Position numbers and translations under genes: made by a program. Positions 46,937 to 55,794 of a stretch of DNA of 64,000 bases are shown here, one piece after another. Origin of the DNA: Methanobacterium_D oryzae (GTDB lineage: Archaea; Methanobacteriota; Methanobacteria; Methanobacteriales; Methanobacteriaceae). Positions within the stretch are counted from its first letter, which is position 1; every line of letters begins with the position of its first letter. The stretch lies in assembly GCF_050433505.1 (NCBI RefSeq), contig NZ_JBNPXC010000002.1, forward strand, positions 310,001 to 374,000, read 5' to 3'. The notes beneath the pieces are model-generated. The model searched no databases. It was not told the DNA's origin and worked only from the letters and a program-made list of their open reading frames with translations.

Positions 46937-47203
46937 TTAGCTTGCTTGTTGCATTTCTTCTTCAATCGCGTTTTTAAGTTCGGTTTTTTCAGGAGCACCT
47001 ACAAATTTAACTACTCCATTTATAGCAACTGCTGGAACTGCCATTAAGCCATATTCAATTGCTTTTTCACGATCTTGCATTATATCAATTTTTTCAACTT
47101 CAATATCATCCTGCATTTCTTTTTTTACAGCATCAACAACTTCTATGGCCATAGGACAGTATGGACATGAAGGGGATGTAAACACTTCGATTTTAACAAC
47201 CAT
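46937..47203 (-). CDS. Small archaeal thioredoxin/glutaredoxin-like protein
   Basis: An 88-residue redox protein of the MJ0307 type. The active site CPYC is at about residues 11-14 ('VFTSPSCPYCPMAIEVV'), and 'GLMAVPAVAINGVVKFVG' contains the cis-proline. A third cysteine is absent. It reduces disulfides in the cytoplasm. The start is the ATG at 47203, because GGAGGT (47217-47212) is seven bases ahead; the ATG at 47218 is part of that site. CbiD follows after eight bases. Confidence 0.9.
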   Translation of the reverse strand: MVVKIEVFTSPSCPYCPMAIEVVDAVKKEMQDDIEVEKIDIMQDREKAIEYGLMAVPAVAINGVVKFVGAPEKTELKNAIEEEMQQAS

Positions 47204-47319
47204 TTTTTTAACCTCCATTTAATGCCATTTATTTCAAATTAGAGTTTTAGTTAAATTTCTGTTTCAATAGAATACTTATTTAGATTTTTTATGATTTAAA
47301 CTTATTGTAGCGTCAGCAT

Positions 47320-48222
47320 TCAATAGAATACATTTTGAATGGAATCTTCCTCCATTAAGCTTCCAATTCCTTTTCCAATGGAATATCCAAGTTTAGAAGA
47401 TATACTACTTAAAATATCTTCAAAGGATTGTGGAGTAGTCATTGTAACAATTTCATATGATCCATCAATTCCACCCAGCTTTGCAGTTATATCAAGGGCT
47501 TCTTCTTTGCTTCCAACATAATCAATAAGCTTCAAGTTTTTAGCTTGTGATCCAGTATATATTTGTCCTTCAGCAATGCTGCTTACATAACTTTTGTTTA
47601 AATTTCTATTTTCTGCAACTATTGAGATAAAATGATCATAATGTTCATTTACCATATTTTGAAGCATAGCTTTTTCCTCTGGAGTCATATTTCTGTAATC
47701 GGCCCCTATATCTTTATATTTTCCCCCTTTAATCACGGTTTTTGTCACACCAATCTTTTTATAAAGTTCAGATAGGTTTGTAAGATCTAATATAACTCCT
47801 ATACTTCCAACCATTGATGAAGGACTGGCTACAATTTTATCTGCACCTGTTGCAGCAAGATAAGCTCCTGATGCACCAGTATCACTTATCCATGCAACTA
47901 CTGGTTTTTTACAGTTTTTTATCGCATCCATTATTTCTTCGCTTGCAACTGGTGTACCACCAGGACTATTTATATCTAAAAGAATTGCACTTACAGATCC
48001 ATCATTATCTGCTTCATTAATCTGATTTTTAATTGTTTCGGGATTTGCAACGCTTCCACCTAGTAAATCTGAAGAACCATATCCAATTTCTCCTTGAATA
48101 GGTACAACTGCCACAGTTCCTCCAAATGAAGATCCAAGTATAGCTACTGCACCTATTATAAGAACAAATAAAACCAATAGTCCTCCTACCCCAATAATTA
48201 GTAATTTGATATTATTATCCAT
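47320..48222 (-). CDS. sppA: Signal peptide peptidase SppA
   Basis: A 300-residue membrane-anchored serine protease that degrades cleaved signal peptides. One membrane segment (about 6-30) is followed by the S49 domain. The nucleophile serine is in 'SDTGASGAYLAATGADKIVAS' and the lysine general base lies in 'KGGKYKDIGADYR'. Length matches the short archaeal form. GTGAT lies four bases before ATG 48222; earlier in-frame ATG/GTG codons at 48228-48231 overlap it. Its active domain probably faces outside. Isolated gene. Confidence 0.9.
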   Translation of the reverse strand: MDNNIKLLIIGVGGLLVLFVLIIGAVAILGSSFGGTVAVVPIQGEIGYGSSDLLGGSVANPETIKNQINEADNDGSVSAILLDINSPGGTPVASEEIMDAIKNCKKPVVAWISDTGASGAYLAATGADKIVASPSSMVGSIGVILDLTNLSELYKKIGVTKTVIKGGKYKDIGADYRNMTPEEKAMLQNMVNEHYDHFISIVAENRNLNKSYVSSIAEGQIYTGSQAKNLKLIDYVGSKEEALDITAKLGGIDGSYEIVTMTTPQSFEDILSSISSKLGYSIGKGIGSLMEEDSIQNVFY

Positions 48223-48695
48223 AAACATCACAATGAATTTTTTTTATACAATCACTGATTAACTAATTTAATTTAATTATGCATTCTAATTGCATATATA
48301 ATTTGAAATAAAAATTAAATATTTATTTTCAATATAAAGTTTATTAATTTAGATTTTATTTGATTATTATTGTTGCTTCGAAACTTTTTCTTAATAATTG
48401 ATTAATTTATCAAATGGATAATCCTTAATTTATAGCTATTTAAAGGATAAATATTATTTTTAAACCTAAAATTGAATTATATTTTAATTTTATAAATACT
48501 ATTATGCTTTTTATTTATTATTTAAGCAGTTTATTACATCAGAGTAATATTTAGAAAAATATAATTACTTTTTTAATGTTGAATATTATTCATAATCATT
48601 ATTTTCACTTTGTAATTTTATACATTTGACTAATCACCTTCATAGTTTGATTAACTAGTAATTCTTTTCTAAAATTTGCTAATACTAGTGCAAAC
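48223..48695. other. AT-rich region upstream of the mrt promoter
   Basis: No gene or RNA is seen in these 473 bases, which are strongly AT-rich with many stop codons on both strands. The left end holds the sppA ribosome site and promoter. The right end holds the promoter region of the mrt operon. Confidence 0.5.
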
Positions 48696-48703
48696 TTTAT
48701 ATA
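48696..48703 (+). promoter_or_regulatory. TATA box of the mrt operon
   Basis: TTTATATA, the best TATA-like box in the 800 bases before mrtB, preceded by GCAAAC. Transcription should start about 27 bases after its centre, near 48724-48728, at the base of the hairpin described next. That leaves a leader of roughly 315 bases before the mrtB start codon. Confidence 0.65.
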
Positions 48704-48725
48704 CTAAAATGACCTGTAATTATAA

Positions 48726-49041
48726 AATAACCTATGGTCACTAAGTGACTGTAGGTTAGTGCTGGGTAAAATATTTATCAGCATGGAATGGAAAGAAAAA
48801 AATGGCAATTTAAAAGCTATTTTAACTTCTATTCAAGGCTACAGCAGGTTTCAGGATAATATTCAATCGATCTTATCATATTGAGCCGTTTTTCCCTCCA
48901 AGAGAACATAAATAAACTGAAATTGCCATCAGTTTGCTCAATAAAATTTGAAATATTTCTAAAAAGCCGCTTGTAGCTTTTTAAATTTCAAATATCTGTT
49001 TCATTATAAAATGAAAACAATATATAAGAGGTGTAAAAGTT
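48726..49041 (+). promoter_or_regulatory. Long structured leader RNA of mrtB, possible pseudoknot
   Basis: The predicted mrt leader has several perfect complementary segments. ATGGCAATTT at 48802-48811 pairs with AAATTGCCAT at 48920-48929 (10 bp). TATTGAGC at 48879-48886 lies inside that loop and pairs with GCTCAATA at 48936-48943 (8 bp) outside it, the arrangement of a pseudoknot. A 5-bp hairpin, GATAA/TTATC (48855-48877), also lies inside the loop. Downstream, ATTTGAAAT (48946-48954) pairs with ATTTCAAAT (48985-48993) around AAAAAGC/GCTTTTT (48961-48982). The ribosome site AGAGGTG is at 49027-49033. It has the look of a cis-regulatory RNA controlling mrt expression. Not compared with other genomes. 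Confidence 0.6.
48729..48757 (+). repeat. 29-nt hairpin/palindrome at the mrt transcription start
   Basis: AACCTA pairs with TAGGTT, two G-T wobble pairs follow, and GTCAC pairs with GTGAC around a three-base loop, giving a stem of 13 pairs. The sequence is equally symmetric as DNA, so it may be an operator for a dimeric repressor or, in the RNA, a 5'-terminal stem-loop. Confidence 0.75.
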
Positions 49042-50373
49042 ATGCCAACCTATGAAGACAGAATAGACCTATATGGAGTTGACGGAAAGCTTTTAGAAGA
49101 AAATGTTCCTTTAGAAGCTGTTAGCCCAATGGTAAACCCTACAATCGAAAAAATAGTAAGTGAAGTAAAACGTTCAGTTGCTGTTAACTTATCAGGGATC
49201 CAAAATGCCCTGGAAAATGCAGCTTACGGTGGTAAAGCAAATTTCGTTCCTGGAAGGGAATTAAACTTACCAATCGTAGAAAATGTTGACGTAATCTCTG
49301 AAAAAATTAAAAAAATGATTCAGGTAAGTGAAGATGATGACTTCAACATCAAGTTGATCAACAACGGAAGTCAGATGCTTGTACAGATGCCAACTCAAAG
49401 AATGACAATGGCAGCAGATTATACAGTTTCCACATTAGTTACCGGTGGAGCTGTTGTTCAAGCAATCATCGATACATTCGATGTTGATAAATATGATGCA
49501 CCTGCAGTTAAAACCGCAGTTTTAGGAAGATACCCTCAAACTGTAGATTTCAGCGGTGCAAATGTCTCAGCATTACTCGGACCTCCAGTCATGCTTGAAG
49601 GACTTGGATACGGTCTAAGAAACATAATGGCTAATCACGTAGTCGCAATCACAAAGAAAAATACTCTTAACGCAGTAGCTCTATCCTCCATTTTAGAACA
49701 CACTTCCGCGTTTGAAACTGGAGACGCTTTAGGAGCTTTCGAAAGATTCCACCTTTTAGGAATGGCATATCAAGGTTTAAATGCTAACAACCTTGTATTT
49801 GACTTAGTTAAAGAAAATGGAAAAGGTACTGTTGGAACAGTAGTTGCATCAGTAGTAGAAAGAGCTCTTGATGATGGTGTAATTAAAGTAGCTAAAACCA
49901 TGCCATCAGGATTCAAAATGTACGAACCTAATGACTGGGCTTTATGGAATGCTTACGCAGCTGCAGGTTTAATTGCATCTGTAATAGTTAATATAGGTGC
50001 TGCAAGAGCAGCTCAGGGAGTCCCATCCACATTATTATACTTCAATGATATACTTGAATACGAAACTGGTCTTCCTGGTGTCGATTACGGACGTGTAGAA
50101 GGGGTTGGTGTAGGAATGAGTTTCTTCTCTCACTCTATATATGGGGGAGGTAGTCCTGGTACTTTCCACGGAAACCACGTAGTAACAAGACACAGTAAAG
50201 GATTCACAATACCTTGTGCAGCAGCAGCAATGTGTTTAGATGCTGGTACTCAGATGTTCTCAGTTGAATCCACATCTGGATTAATGGGTACAGTATACGG
50301 AGACATAGAATACTTCAAAGAACCAGTTAAATATGTTGCAGATGGAGCTAAAGAAGTAAAGGATGAATTATAA
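49042..50373 (+). CDS. mrtB: Methyl-coenzyme M reductase II, beta subunit
   Basis: A 443-residue subunit of MCR, which makes methane from methyl-coenzyme M and coenzyme B. It opens the operon mrtB-mrtD-mrtG-mrtA. Typical McrB features are 'MPTYEDRIDLYGVDGKLLEE', 'VNIGAARAAQGVPST', 'GVGVGMSFFSHSIYGGGSPGTFHGNHVVTRHSKGF' (in sections) and a helical C-terminus. The isoenzyme II (mrt) name is used because the alpha subunit matches MrtA and mrtC/mcrC is absent from the operon. AGAGGTG lies eight bases before the ATG. A structured leader precedes it. The protein contributes to the F430 site at the alpha-beta-gamma interface. Confidence 0.95.
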   Translation: MPTYEDRIDLYGVDGKLLEENVPLEAVSPMVNPTIEKIVSEVKRSVAVNLSGIQNALENAAYGGKANFVPGRELNLPIVENVDVISEKIKKMIQVSEDDDFNIKLINNGSQMLVQMPTQRMTMAADYTVSTLVTGGAVVQAIIDTFDVDKYDAPAVKTAVLGRYPQTVDFSGANVSALLGPPVMLEGLGYGLRNIMANHVVAITKKNTLNAVALSSILEHTSAFETGDALGAFERFHLLGMAYQGLNANNLVFDLVKENGKGTVGTVVASVVERALDDGVIKVAKTMPSGFKMYEPNDWALWNAYAAAGLIASVIVNIGAARAAQGVPSTLLYFNDILEYETGLPGVDYGRVEGVGVGMSFFSHSIYGGGSPGTFHGNHVVTRHSKGFTIPCAAAAMCLDAGTQMFSVESTSGLMGTVYGDIEYFKEPVKYVADGAKEVKDEL

Positions 50374-50396
50374 GAAAATATTTTTGAGGCGGTAAT

Positions 50397-50885
50397 ATGA
50401 AAGAAATAAAGGCCGTTGATGTTAAAATATTCCCTTACAGGCGTTTAAAACCCCAAACTACTGAAAAAATACTTAACGGTATTATGGAATACGATGGAAT
50501 TTTGAGGGTTATAGTAAATGGAAATTCCATTCCTAAAATTGTAGGATTCGGCCCTGCAAAAGGAACTCAAAATAATCATGAAGATAGAAGGGTTATTAAA
50601 ATTAGAGAAGACTCCGTAGAACTTCGTGTATCTGTTGGAGAATTAATAGTAACCGTCAAATATGATGATCTTGATTTATTCCTTGAAAAATTGCAAAATC
50701 TGTTAGAAAATACTTTAAGCTTTGGATTCGAAGTTGCAACAGGTATTTTCACTAAAACAAATATTACTGTTTCAGATTACATGAAAGTAGGTTACGGACT
50801 GGAAAATAATGTTGATCCACGTCTTATTGGAATGGTGGATCCAAAATCAAAGTCCGGAGATACTGTAAAATTAATAGGTGATTAA
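50397..50885 (+). CDS. mrtD: MCR operon protein D
   Basis: A 162-residue protein of the McrD family ('VKIFPYRRLKPQTTEKILNGI', 'VNGNSIPKIVGFGPAKGTQNNHEDRRVI' in parts, 'KTNITVSDYMKVGYGL'). McrD is not part of the mature enzyme; it binds the apo-form and probably helps F430 loading or assembly. GAGGCGGT lies just before the ATG. It sits 23 bases after mrtB and two bases before mrtG. In the mcr operon of related species mcrC would come next; here it is missing. Confidence 0.94.
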   Translation: MKEIKAVDVKIFPYRRLKPQTTEKILNGIMEYDGILRVIVNGNSIPKIVGFGPAKGTQNNHEDRRVIKIREDSVELRVSVGELIVTVKYDDLDLFLEKLQNLLENTLSFGFEVATGIFTKTNITVSDYMKVGYGLENNVDPRLIGMVDPKSKSGDTVKLIGD

Positions 50886-50887
50886 GA

Positions 50888-51682
50888 ATGGCTTATAAAG
50901 CGCAATACTCCCCTGGAGAAACAAAGATTGCTGAAAACCGTAGAAATCACATGGATCCTGATTTTGAACTCAAAAAGATCAGGGAAATTGCTGATGAAGA
51001 TATAGTTAAAGTATTAGGTCACAGAAACCCTGGAGAAGGTTACAAAAGTGTTCACCCTCCTCTTGAAGAAATGGACTTCGAAGAAGATATGATGAAAGAA
51101 CTTGTAGAACCTATTGCTGGTGCAGCTGCTGGTAACAGGACAAGATACGTCCAATTTACAGATTCAATGTACAACGCACCTGCTCAACCATATGATAGGG
51201 CAAGAACCTACATGTGGAGATTTAGAGGTGTAGATACTGGAACATTATCCGGAAGACAAGTTGTAGAAATGAGAGAATCTGACTTAGAAAAAGTTTCCAA
51301 AACATTAATTGAAACAGAGCTCTTTGACCCTGCAAAAACAGGTATAAGGGGTGCAACTGTTCACGGACACTCATTAAGATTAGATGAAAACGGATTGATG
51401 TTTGACGCTCTACAAAGATATGTTTACAACGAAGAAACCAATCAAATTGCATACGTAAAAGATCAAGTTGGAAGACCTCTTGACGAGCCTGTAAATGTTG
51501 GTGAAGCTTTAGATGAAGAACATCTTAAAGAAATTACCACAATCTACAGAAACGACAACATCAGCATGCGTGATGATAAAGAAGCAATAGATGTAGTTGA
51601 AACAATCCACGCTGCCAGAACCGATGGTGGATACGGATTAGAAGTTTTCAAAAACGATTTAAAGCGCAAACTAGGTGAATAA
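50888..51682 (+). CDS. mrtG: Methyl-coenzyme M reductase II, gamma subunit
   Basis: A 264-residue MCR subunit. It begins MAYKAQYSPGETKIAENRRN, with 'KVLGHRNPGEGYKSVHPPLEE', 'TRYVQFTDSMYNAPAQPYDRAR' and 'RGATVHGHSLRLDENGLMFDAL' (sections), all McrG features. Length is normal. GGTGATTAAG lies just before the ATG. It follows mrtD after two bases and is followed by mrtA after one base, so translation is tightly coupled. Confidence 0.95.
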   Translation: MAYKAQYSPGETKIAENRRNHMDPDFELKKIREIADEDIVKVLGHRNPGEGYKSVHPPLEEMDFEEDMMKELVEPIAGAAAGNRTRYVQFTDSMYNAPAQPYDRARTYMWRFRGVDTGTLSGRQVVEMRESDLEKVSKTLIETELFDPAKTGIRGATVHGHSLRLDENGLMFDALQRYVYNEETNQIAYVKDQVGRPLDEPVNVGEALDEEHLKEITTIYRNDNISMRDDKEAIDVVETIHAARTDGGYGLEVFKNDLKRKLGE

Positions 51683-51683
51683 A

Positions 51684-53336
51684 ATGGCGGAAGAAAAGAA
51701 GTTCTTAAAAGCTTTAAAAACTAAATTTGAGGGAGACGTAAACGAAACTAGTACACAATATTACAGTTTTGGAGGTTGGGAACAATCCCCTCGTAAAAAA
51801 GAATTCAACGAATATGCTGAAAAGATCGTTGCAGAAAGAGGCGGACTTCCAGGTTATAACCCTGATGTTGGTGTACCATTAGGTCAAAGACAGTTAATGT
51901 CCTACAAAATATCTGGAACAGATACATATGTAGAAGGAGATGACCTTCACTTTGTAAACAACAGTGCTATCCAGCAATTATCTGACGATATAAAAAGGAC
52001 AATTATTGTGGGTATGGATACAGCACACGCAGTGCTCGAAAGACGTTTAGGTGTAGAAGTTACTCCTGAAACAATCAACGAGTACATGGAAACCATAAAC
52101 CACGCACTCCCTGGTGGAGCAGTCGTTCAGGAACACATGGTAGAAGTTCACCCGGGTTTAGTAGGTGACTGTTACGCTAAAATATTCACTGGTGACGACA
52201 CCCTCGCTGATGAATTAGATTCCAGATTCATTATAGACATAAATAAGGAATTCTCAGAAGAACAAGCAGAAATGCTCAAAAAATACGTAGGTTCAAAAAC
52301 ATATCAGGTAAGCAGATTACCAACAAGCGTTGTAAGAACCTGTGACGGTGGTACAACCTCACGATGGTCTGCTATGCAGATAGGAATGAGTTTCATTTCA
52401 GCATACAAACTCTGTGCTGGTGAAGCAGCTATATCTGAATTTGCATACGCTGCAAAACACGCTGATGTAATTGAAATGGCTAACTTCTTACCAGCAAGAA
52501 GGGCAAGAGGACCAAATGAACCTGGTGGAATTTCATTTGGTATATTAGCTGATATGATCCAGACCTCAAGAACATCTGAAGATCCTGCAGAAGTAACTCT
52601 CGAAGTTATTGCTGCTGGAGCAGCAATCTACGACCAAATATGGTTAGGTTCATACATGTCTGGTGGTGTCGGATTTACACAATACGCTACAGCAGCTTAC
52701 ACTGACGACATCCTTGATGACTTTGTATACTATGGTATGGAATATGTAGAAGATAAATTTGGTATATGTGGAGCTAAAGCAGACGATGCAGTAGTTAAAG
52801 ATATATCAACTGAAGTAACTCTCTACGCGATGGAACAATACGAAATTCCAACACTCTTAGAAGACCACTTTGGTGGATCACAAAGAGCATGTGTAGCTGC
52901 AGCAGCAGCAGGTGTTTCCACAGCATTCGCTACAGGAAACGCAAACGCAGGAATTAACGGTTGGTACTTAAGCCAAATATTACACAAAGAAGTTCACAGT
53001 AGATTAGGATTCTACGGTTACGACTTACAAGACCAGTGTGGAGCTTCAAACTCACTTTCAATTAGAAGTGACGAAGGGCTCATACACGAATTAAGAGGTC
53101 CTAACTACCCTAACTACGCAATGAACGTAGGTCACCAGCCAGAATACGCAGGTATCGCTCAAGCACCTCACGCTGCAAGAGGAGACGCTTTCTGTGTCAA
53201 TCCTTTAATAAAAATAGCATTCGCTGATAAAAACCTTGCCTTCGACTTCGAAAGCCCAAGGAAAGCTATCGCAAAAGGTGCACTAAGAGAATTCGTACCA
53301 GCTGGAGAAAGAGATTTAATCACTCCTGCAAAATAA
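51684..53336 (+). CDS. mrtA: Methyl-coenzyme M reductase II, alpha subunit
   Basis: A 550-residue catalytic subunit carrying the nickel cofactor F430. Q149 in 'VVQEHMVEVHPGL' is the axial nickel ligand position. The modified-residue region 'GFYGYDLQDQCGASN' contains the glycine that becomes thioglycine, the aspartate often dehydrogenated and the cysteine often methylated; 'TTSRWSAMQ' holds the methylated arginine. Sequence features such as 'SFGGWEQSPRKKEF', 'VGMDTAHAVLERRLG' and 'AGINGWYLSQILHKE' fit MrtA (isoenzyme II) better than McrA. The ATG at 51684 is used, with AGGTG nine bases ahead; the GTG at 51675 is within it. A terminator hairpin follows. Codon use is strongly biased towards C-ending codons compared with neighbours, as expected for very high expression. 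Confidence 0.95.
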   Translation: MAEEKKFLKALKTKFEGDVNETSTQYYSFGGWEQSPRKKEFNEYAEKIVAERGGLPGYNPDVGVPLGQRQLMSYKISGTDTYVEGDDLHFVNNSAIQQLSDDIKRTIIVGMDTAHAVLERRLGVEVTPETINEYMETINHALPGGAVVQEHMVEVHPGLVGDCYAKIFTGDDTLADELDSRFIIDINKEFSEEQAEMLKKYVGSKTYQVSRLPTSVVRTCDGGTTSRWSAMQIGMSFISAYKLCAGEAAISEFAYAAKHADVIEMANFLPARRARGPNEPGGISFGILADMIQTSRTSEDPAEVTLEVIAAGAAIYDQIWLGSYMSGGVGFTQYATAAYTDDILDDFVYYGMEYVEDKFGICGAKADDAVVKDISTEVTLYAMEQYEIPTLLEDHFGGSQRACVAAAAAGVSTAFATGNANAGINGWYLSQILHKEVHSRLGFYGYDLQDQCGASNSLSIRSDEGLIHELRGPNYPNYAMNVGHQPEYAGIAQAPHAARGDAFCVNPLIKIAFADKNLAFDFESPRKAIAKGALREFVPAGERDLITPAK

Positions 53337-53351
53337 TTAAGGAATTTATTT

Positions 53352-53378
53352 TAGTGGATTAATTCCACTATTTTTTTT
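53352..53378 (+). terminator. Terminator after the mrt operon
   Basis: A perfect 7-bp stem, TAGTGGA/TCCACTA, with a five-base loop is followed directly by eight T bases (53371-53378). It lies 16 bases after the mrtA stop codon. Confidence 0.85.
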
Positions 53379-53594
53379 ATTTTACAAAATAAAAATTTTT
53401 TAATTTATGAATTATTAGATATTGGCTTGTTTTAACTTAATATAATCTTTAAGTTGTTACCTTTTAATAATAAAAGATAGAAGATGTTATATATCACTAT
53501 AAAGTAACTATATATTAAAATAAAAAGAGCATCTCATAACTGCTGTATTTATTGAAAATTAGATATTAAAAACATTATTTCATCTGGTGAAGAT

Positions 53595-54302
53595 ATGTCA
53601 ATTGTCGAAAGAAGAGAAAGAGAAAAAAAGCAACGGCAACAAGATATTATAAATGCTGCAGAGAAATTATTCTTTTCTAAAGGATTTGATAATGTATCTA
53701 TGAGAGATATAGCCAGTGAAGTTGATCTTAGTAAAGCAACTCTGTACTTATACTTCCAAAATAAAGAATCATTATTTTTTGCAATTGTACTTAGGGGCAC
53801 CCGAATTTTAAATTCTATGATTAGAGAAACTGTTTATGAAAAAGAAAAAGGTATTGATAAAATTGCCGCATATAGAGATGCATATAATGAATTTACTCAA
53901 CAATATCATGATTACATCCAAATTTATAACTATTTCCAATCCGGAAGATTTAATCTAGCAACTGAAAAGATAATAAAAAAAGGAAATAAAAACAAAAGCT
54001 CTAAAAACGGTCAAAATAATGCTATACCCTATGTAAGTGAGTGTGCAATGGAGATACTCAAGCTACGTAAGGAGAGATTCTCAATTCTATGTGATTCTGT
54101 TCAAAAAGGAATTGATGACATGACAATTAGAAAAGATATTAACCCTATTGAAGCAACTATATTATTATCTGCAATTTTTAAAAATCTGTCCGATATACCA
54201 GAAGATCGTGAAAAGATGCTCAAAAGCCGTGGAATTGACAATAAAAAATATTTAAAAGACGTGGGTGAATTAATACAGCATATGATAATGAATAAGAAGT
54301 AG
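53595..54302 (+). CDS. TetR/AcrR family regulator
   Basis: A 235-residue regulator. The N-terminal helix-turn-helix is 'QDIINAAEKLFFSKGFDNVSMRDIASEVDLSKATLYLYFQNKESLF' in sections over about residues 16-61. The C-terminal helical ligand domain has a lysine-rich insertion (KIIKKGNKNKSSKNGQ). GGTGAAGAT lies six bases before the ATG. It stands 260 bases after mrtA, after the terminator. Its position makes it a candidate regulator of the mrt palindrome at 48729-48757, but this is inference. A weak related motif, TCACT-ATAA-AGTAA, lies at 53494-53507 in front of its own gene. Confidence 0.87.
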   Translation: MSIVERREREKKQRQQDIINAAEKLFFSKGFDNVSMRDIASEVDLSKATLYLYFQNKESLFFAIVLRGTRILNSMIRETVYEKEKGIDKIAAYRDAYNEFTQQYHDYIQIYNYFQSGRFNLATEKIIKKGNKNKSSKNGQNNAIPYVSECAMEILKLRKERFSILCDSVQKGIDDMTIRKDINPIEATILLSAIFKNLSDIPEDREKMLKSRGIDNKKYLKDVGELIQHMIMNKK

Positions 54303-54595
54303 AATTAAACTTATTTTCTTACATTAATAATTAAGCTTAAATATGTTCTAATATTATTCATTTAATTTATAATTAGTTAAATTTTAATGGTTTCTTTTAA
54401 AATATTGATTCTGTTATTTAGTTTAACTTTTGAATAATTAAAGATGTACACTTAAAGATCAAATTAAGAAGCTTTTTATGGTTATTTATATAAATTATAA
54501 TATTAATATCTAAATAATGTTTATAAATCATCATTATAAAGTCAAAACTATAAAATGATATTTTTTACATCATTATCTAAACTTAAGGTGATATA

Positions 54596-55462
54596 TTGAA
54601 AACAGTTGTTAAATCACCAGGTTCTGCAACAGTTATAAATGCAATAGCTACCGGATATGGGGCTGCATTTGGTATTGGATTATATGTAACTGCAGAAGTG
54701 GAATTAAAATCATCAAAAATAATTTGTAAATCAGATAAAGAAGTTGATACCAGTTTAATGGAATTATGCGTAAAGAAAGTATTTGAAAGATTTGATATTG
54801 AAAGTGGAGTTAAAGTTAAAACATATTCTGATCTTCCAGTTGCATCAGGGCTTTCAAGCAGTAGTGCAACTTCAAACGCTGTTACTATGGCCACAGTTTT
54901 AGCTTTATCTAAAGAATATGGATCAGAATTTCAAATAGATAGCTATGAAATTTTAAACATGGCAATAGATGCTTCACTTGAAGCTGGAGTTACTATTACT
55001 GGTGCATTTGATGATGCCAGCGCCTCATTTTTTGGAGGTTTAACAGTAACTGACAATATGAAGAGAAAAATTTTGAAGTCAGATAAGATGGAAGGGCAAA
55101 ACATATTAATATATATGCCCAATAAAAAATCACTAACTGCACAATCAGATATTGGGAGAATGAAACTTCTTGCTCCTTATGTCGAACTTGCATTTAATGA
55201 AGCTTTAAATGGAGATATTTATAAAGCTCTAACTTTAAATGGATTTTTATATTGTGCAGCTCTTGAATTTAATCCTAATATTGCCCTTGATGCATTAAAT
55301 GCCGGTGCAATAGCATCTGGACTCTCTGGTACTGGGCCTTCATTTGTGGCCGTAGTAGATAATAAAAATTTTGATGATGTTTTGGATGCTTGGAAAGCAT
55401 ATCAAGGAAATATTATACATACTGAAGTTGATAATGAAGGTACTAAAGTAATTACCAAATAG
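54596..55462 (+). CDS. aroK: Archaeal shikimate kinase (GHMP type)
   Basis: A 288-residue kinase that phosphorylates shikimate in aromatic amino-acid synthesis; archaea use a GHMP-fold enzyme unrelated to the bacterial one. The N-terminus 'VVKSPGSATVINAIATGYGAAFGIGL' (two parts), the GHMP loop 'SDLPVASGLSSSSATSNAV', and 'GAIASGLSGTGPSFVAVV' are visible. It starts with TTG 54596, with AGGTGAT seven bases ahead. Chorismate mutase follows after 26 bases, so this is an aromatic operon that runs into S17e. Confidence 0.93.
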   Translation: MKTVVKSPGSATVINAIATGYGAAFGIGLYVTAEVELKSSKIICKSDKEVDTSLMELCVKKVFERFDIESGVKVKTYSDLPVASGLSSSSATSNAVTMATVLALSKEYGSEFQIDSYEILNMAIDASLEAGVTITGAFDDASASFFGGLTVTDNMKRKILKSDKMEGQNILIYMPNKKSLTAQSDIGRMKLLAPYVELAFNEALNGDIYKALTLNGFLYCAALEFNPNIALDALNAGAIASGLSGTGPSFVAVVDNKNFDDVLDAWKAYQGNIIHTEVDNEGTKVITK

Positions 55463-55488
55463 TCCCTCTCTTTTAAAGGTGATAAATA

Positions 55489-55794
55489 GTGGATAAGGCT
55501 GAAGCTATAAAAACTCTTCAAGAATCTAGAAAAATAATAGACCAGATAGATGAAGAAATTATACATCTCATACGAAAAAGAACATCTCTTGCTGGAGATA
55601 TTGTCAATGCAAAGATAGTATTAGGCATGGAGATAGAAGATAAAAAGAGAGAAGATTATATTCAAGATAAAACAAAAAAAATAGCAGAGCAGAATAAAAT
55701 AGATGAGAACTGCCTCAAAAAAATCATAAAAATTTTGACTGATTTAAGCAAAAAAGAACAAAAAGAAATACTTAGGAGGAATTCTAATGGGTAA
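55489..55794 (+). CDS. Chorismate mutase (AroQ type)
   Basis: A 101-residue helical enzyme that converts chorismate to prephenate for phenylalanine and tyrosine synthesis. 'LQESRKIIDQIDEEIIHLIRKRTSLAGDIVNAK' (in parts) contains the R and K active-site residues of the AroQ class. It starts at GTG 55489, with AAAGGTGAT ten bases ahead. It overlaps the S17e gene by eight bases. It follows shikimate kinase, two steps earlier in the same pathway. Confidence 0.92.
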   Translation: MDKAEAIKTLQESRKIIDQIDEEIIHLIRKRTSLAGDIVNAKIVLGMEIEDKKREDYIQDKTKKIAEQNKIDENCLKKIIKILTDLSKKEQKEILRRNSNG

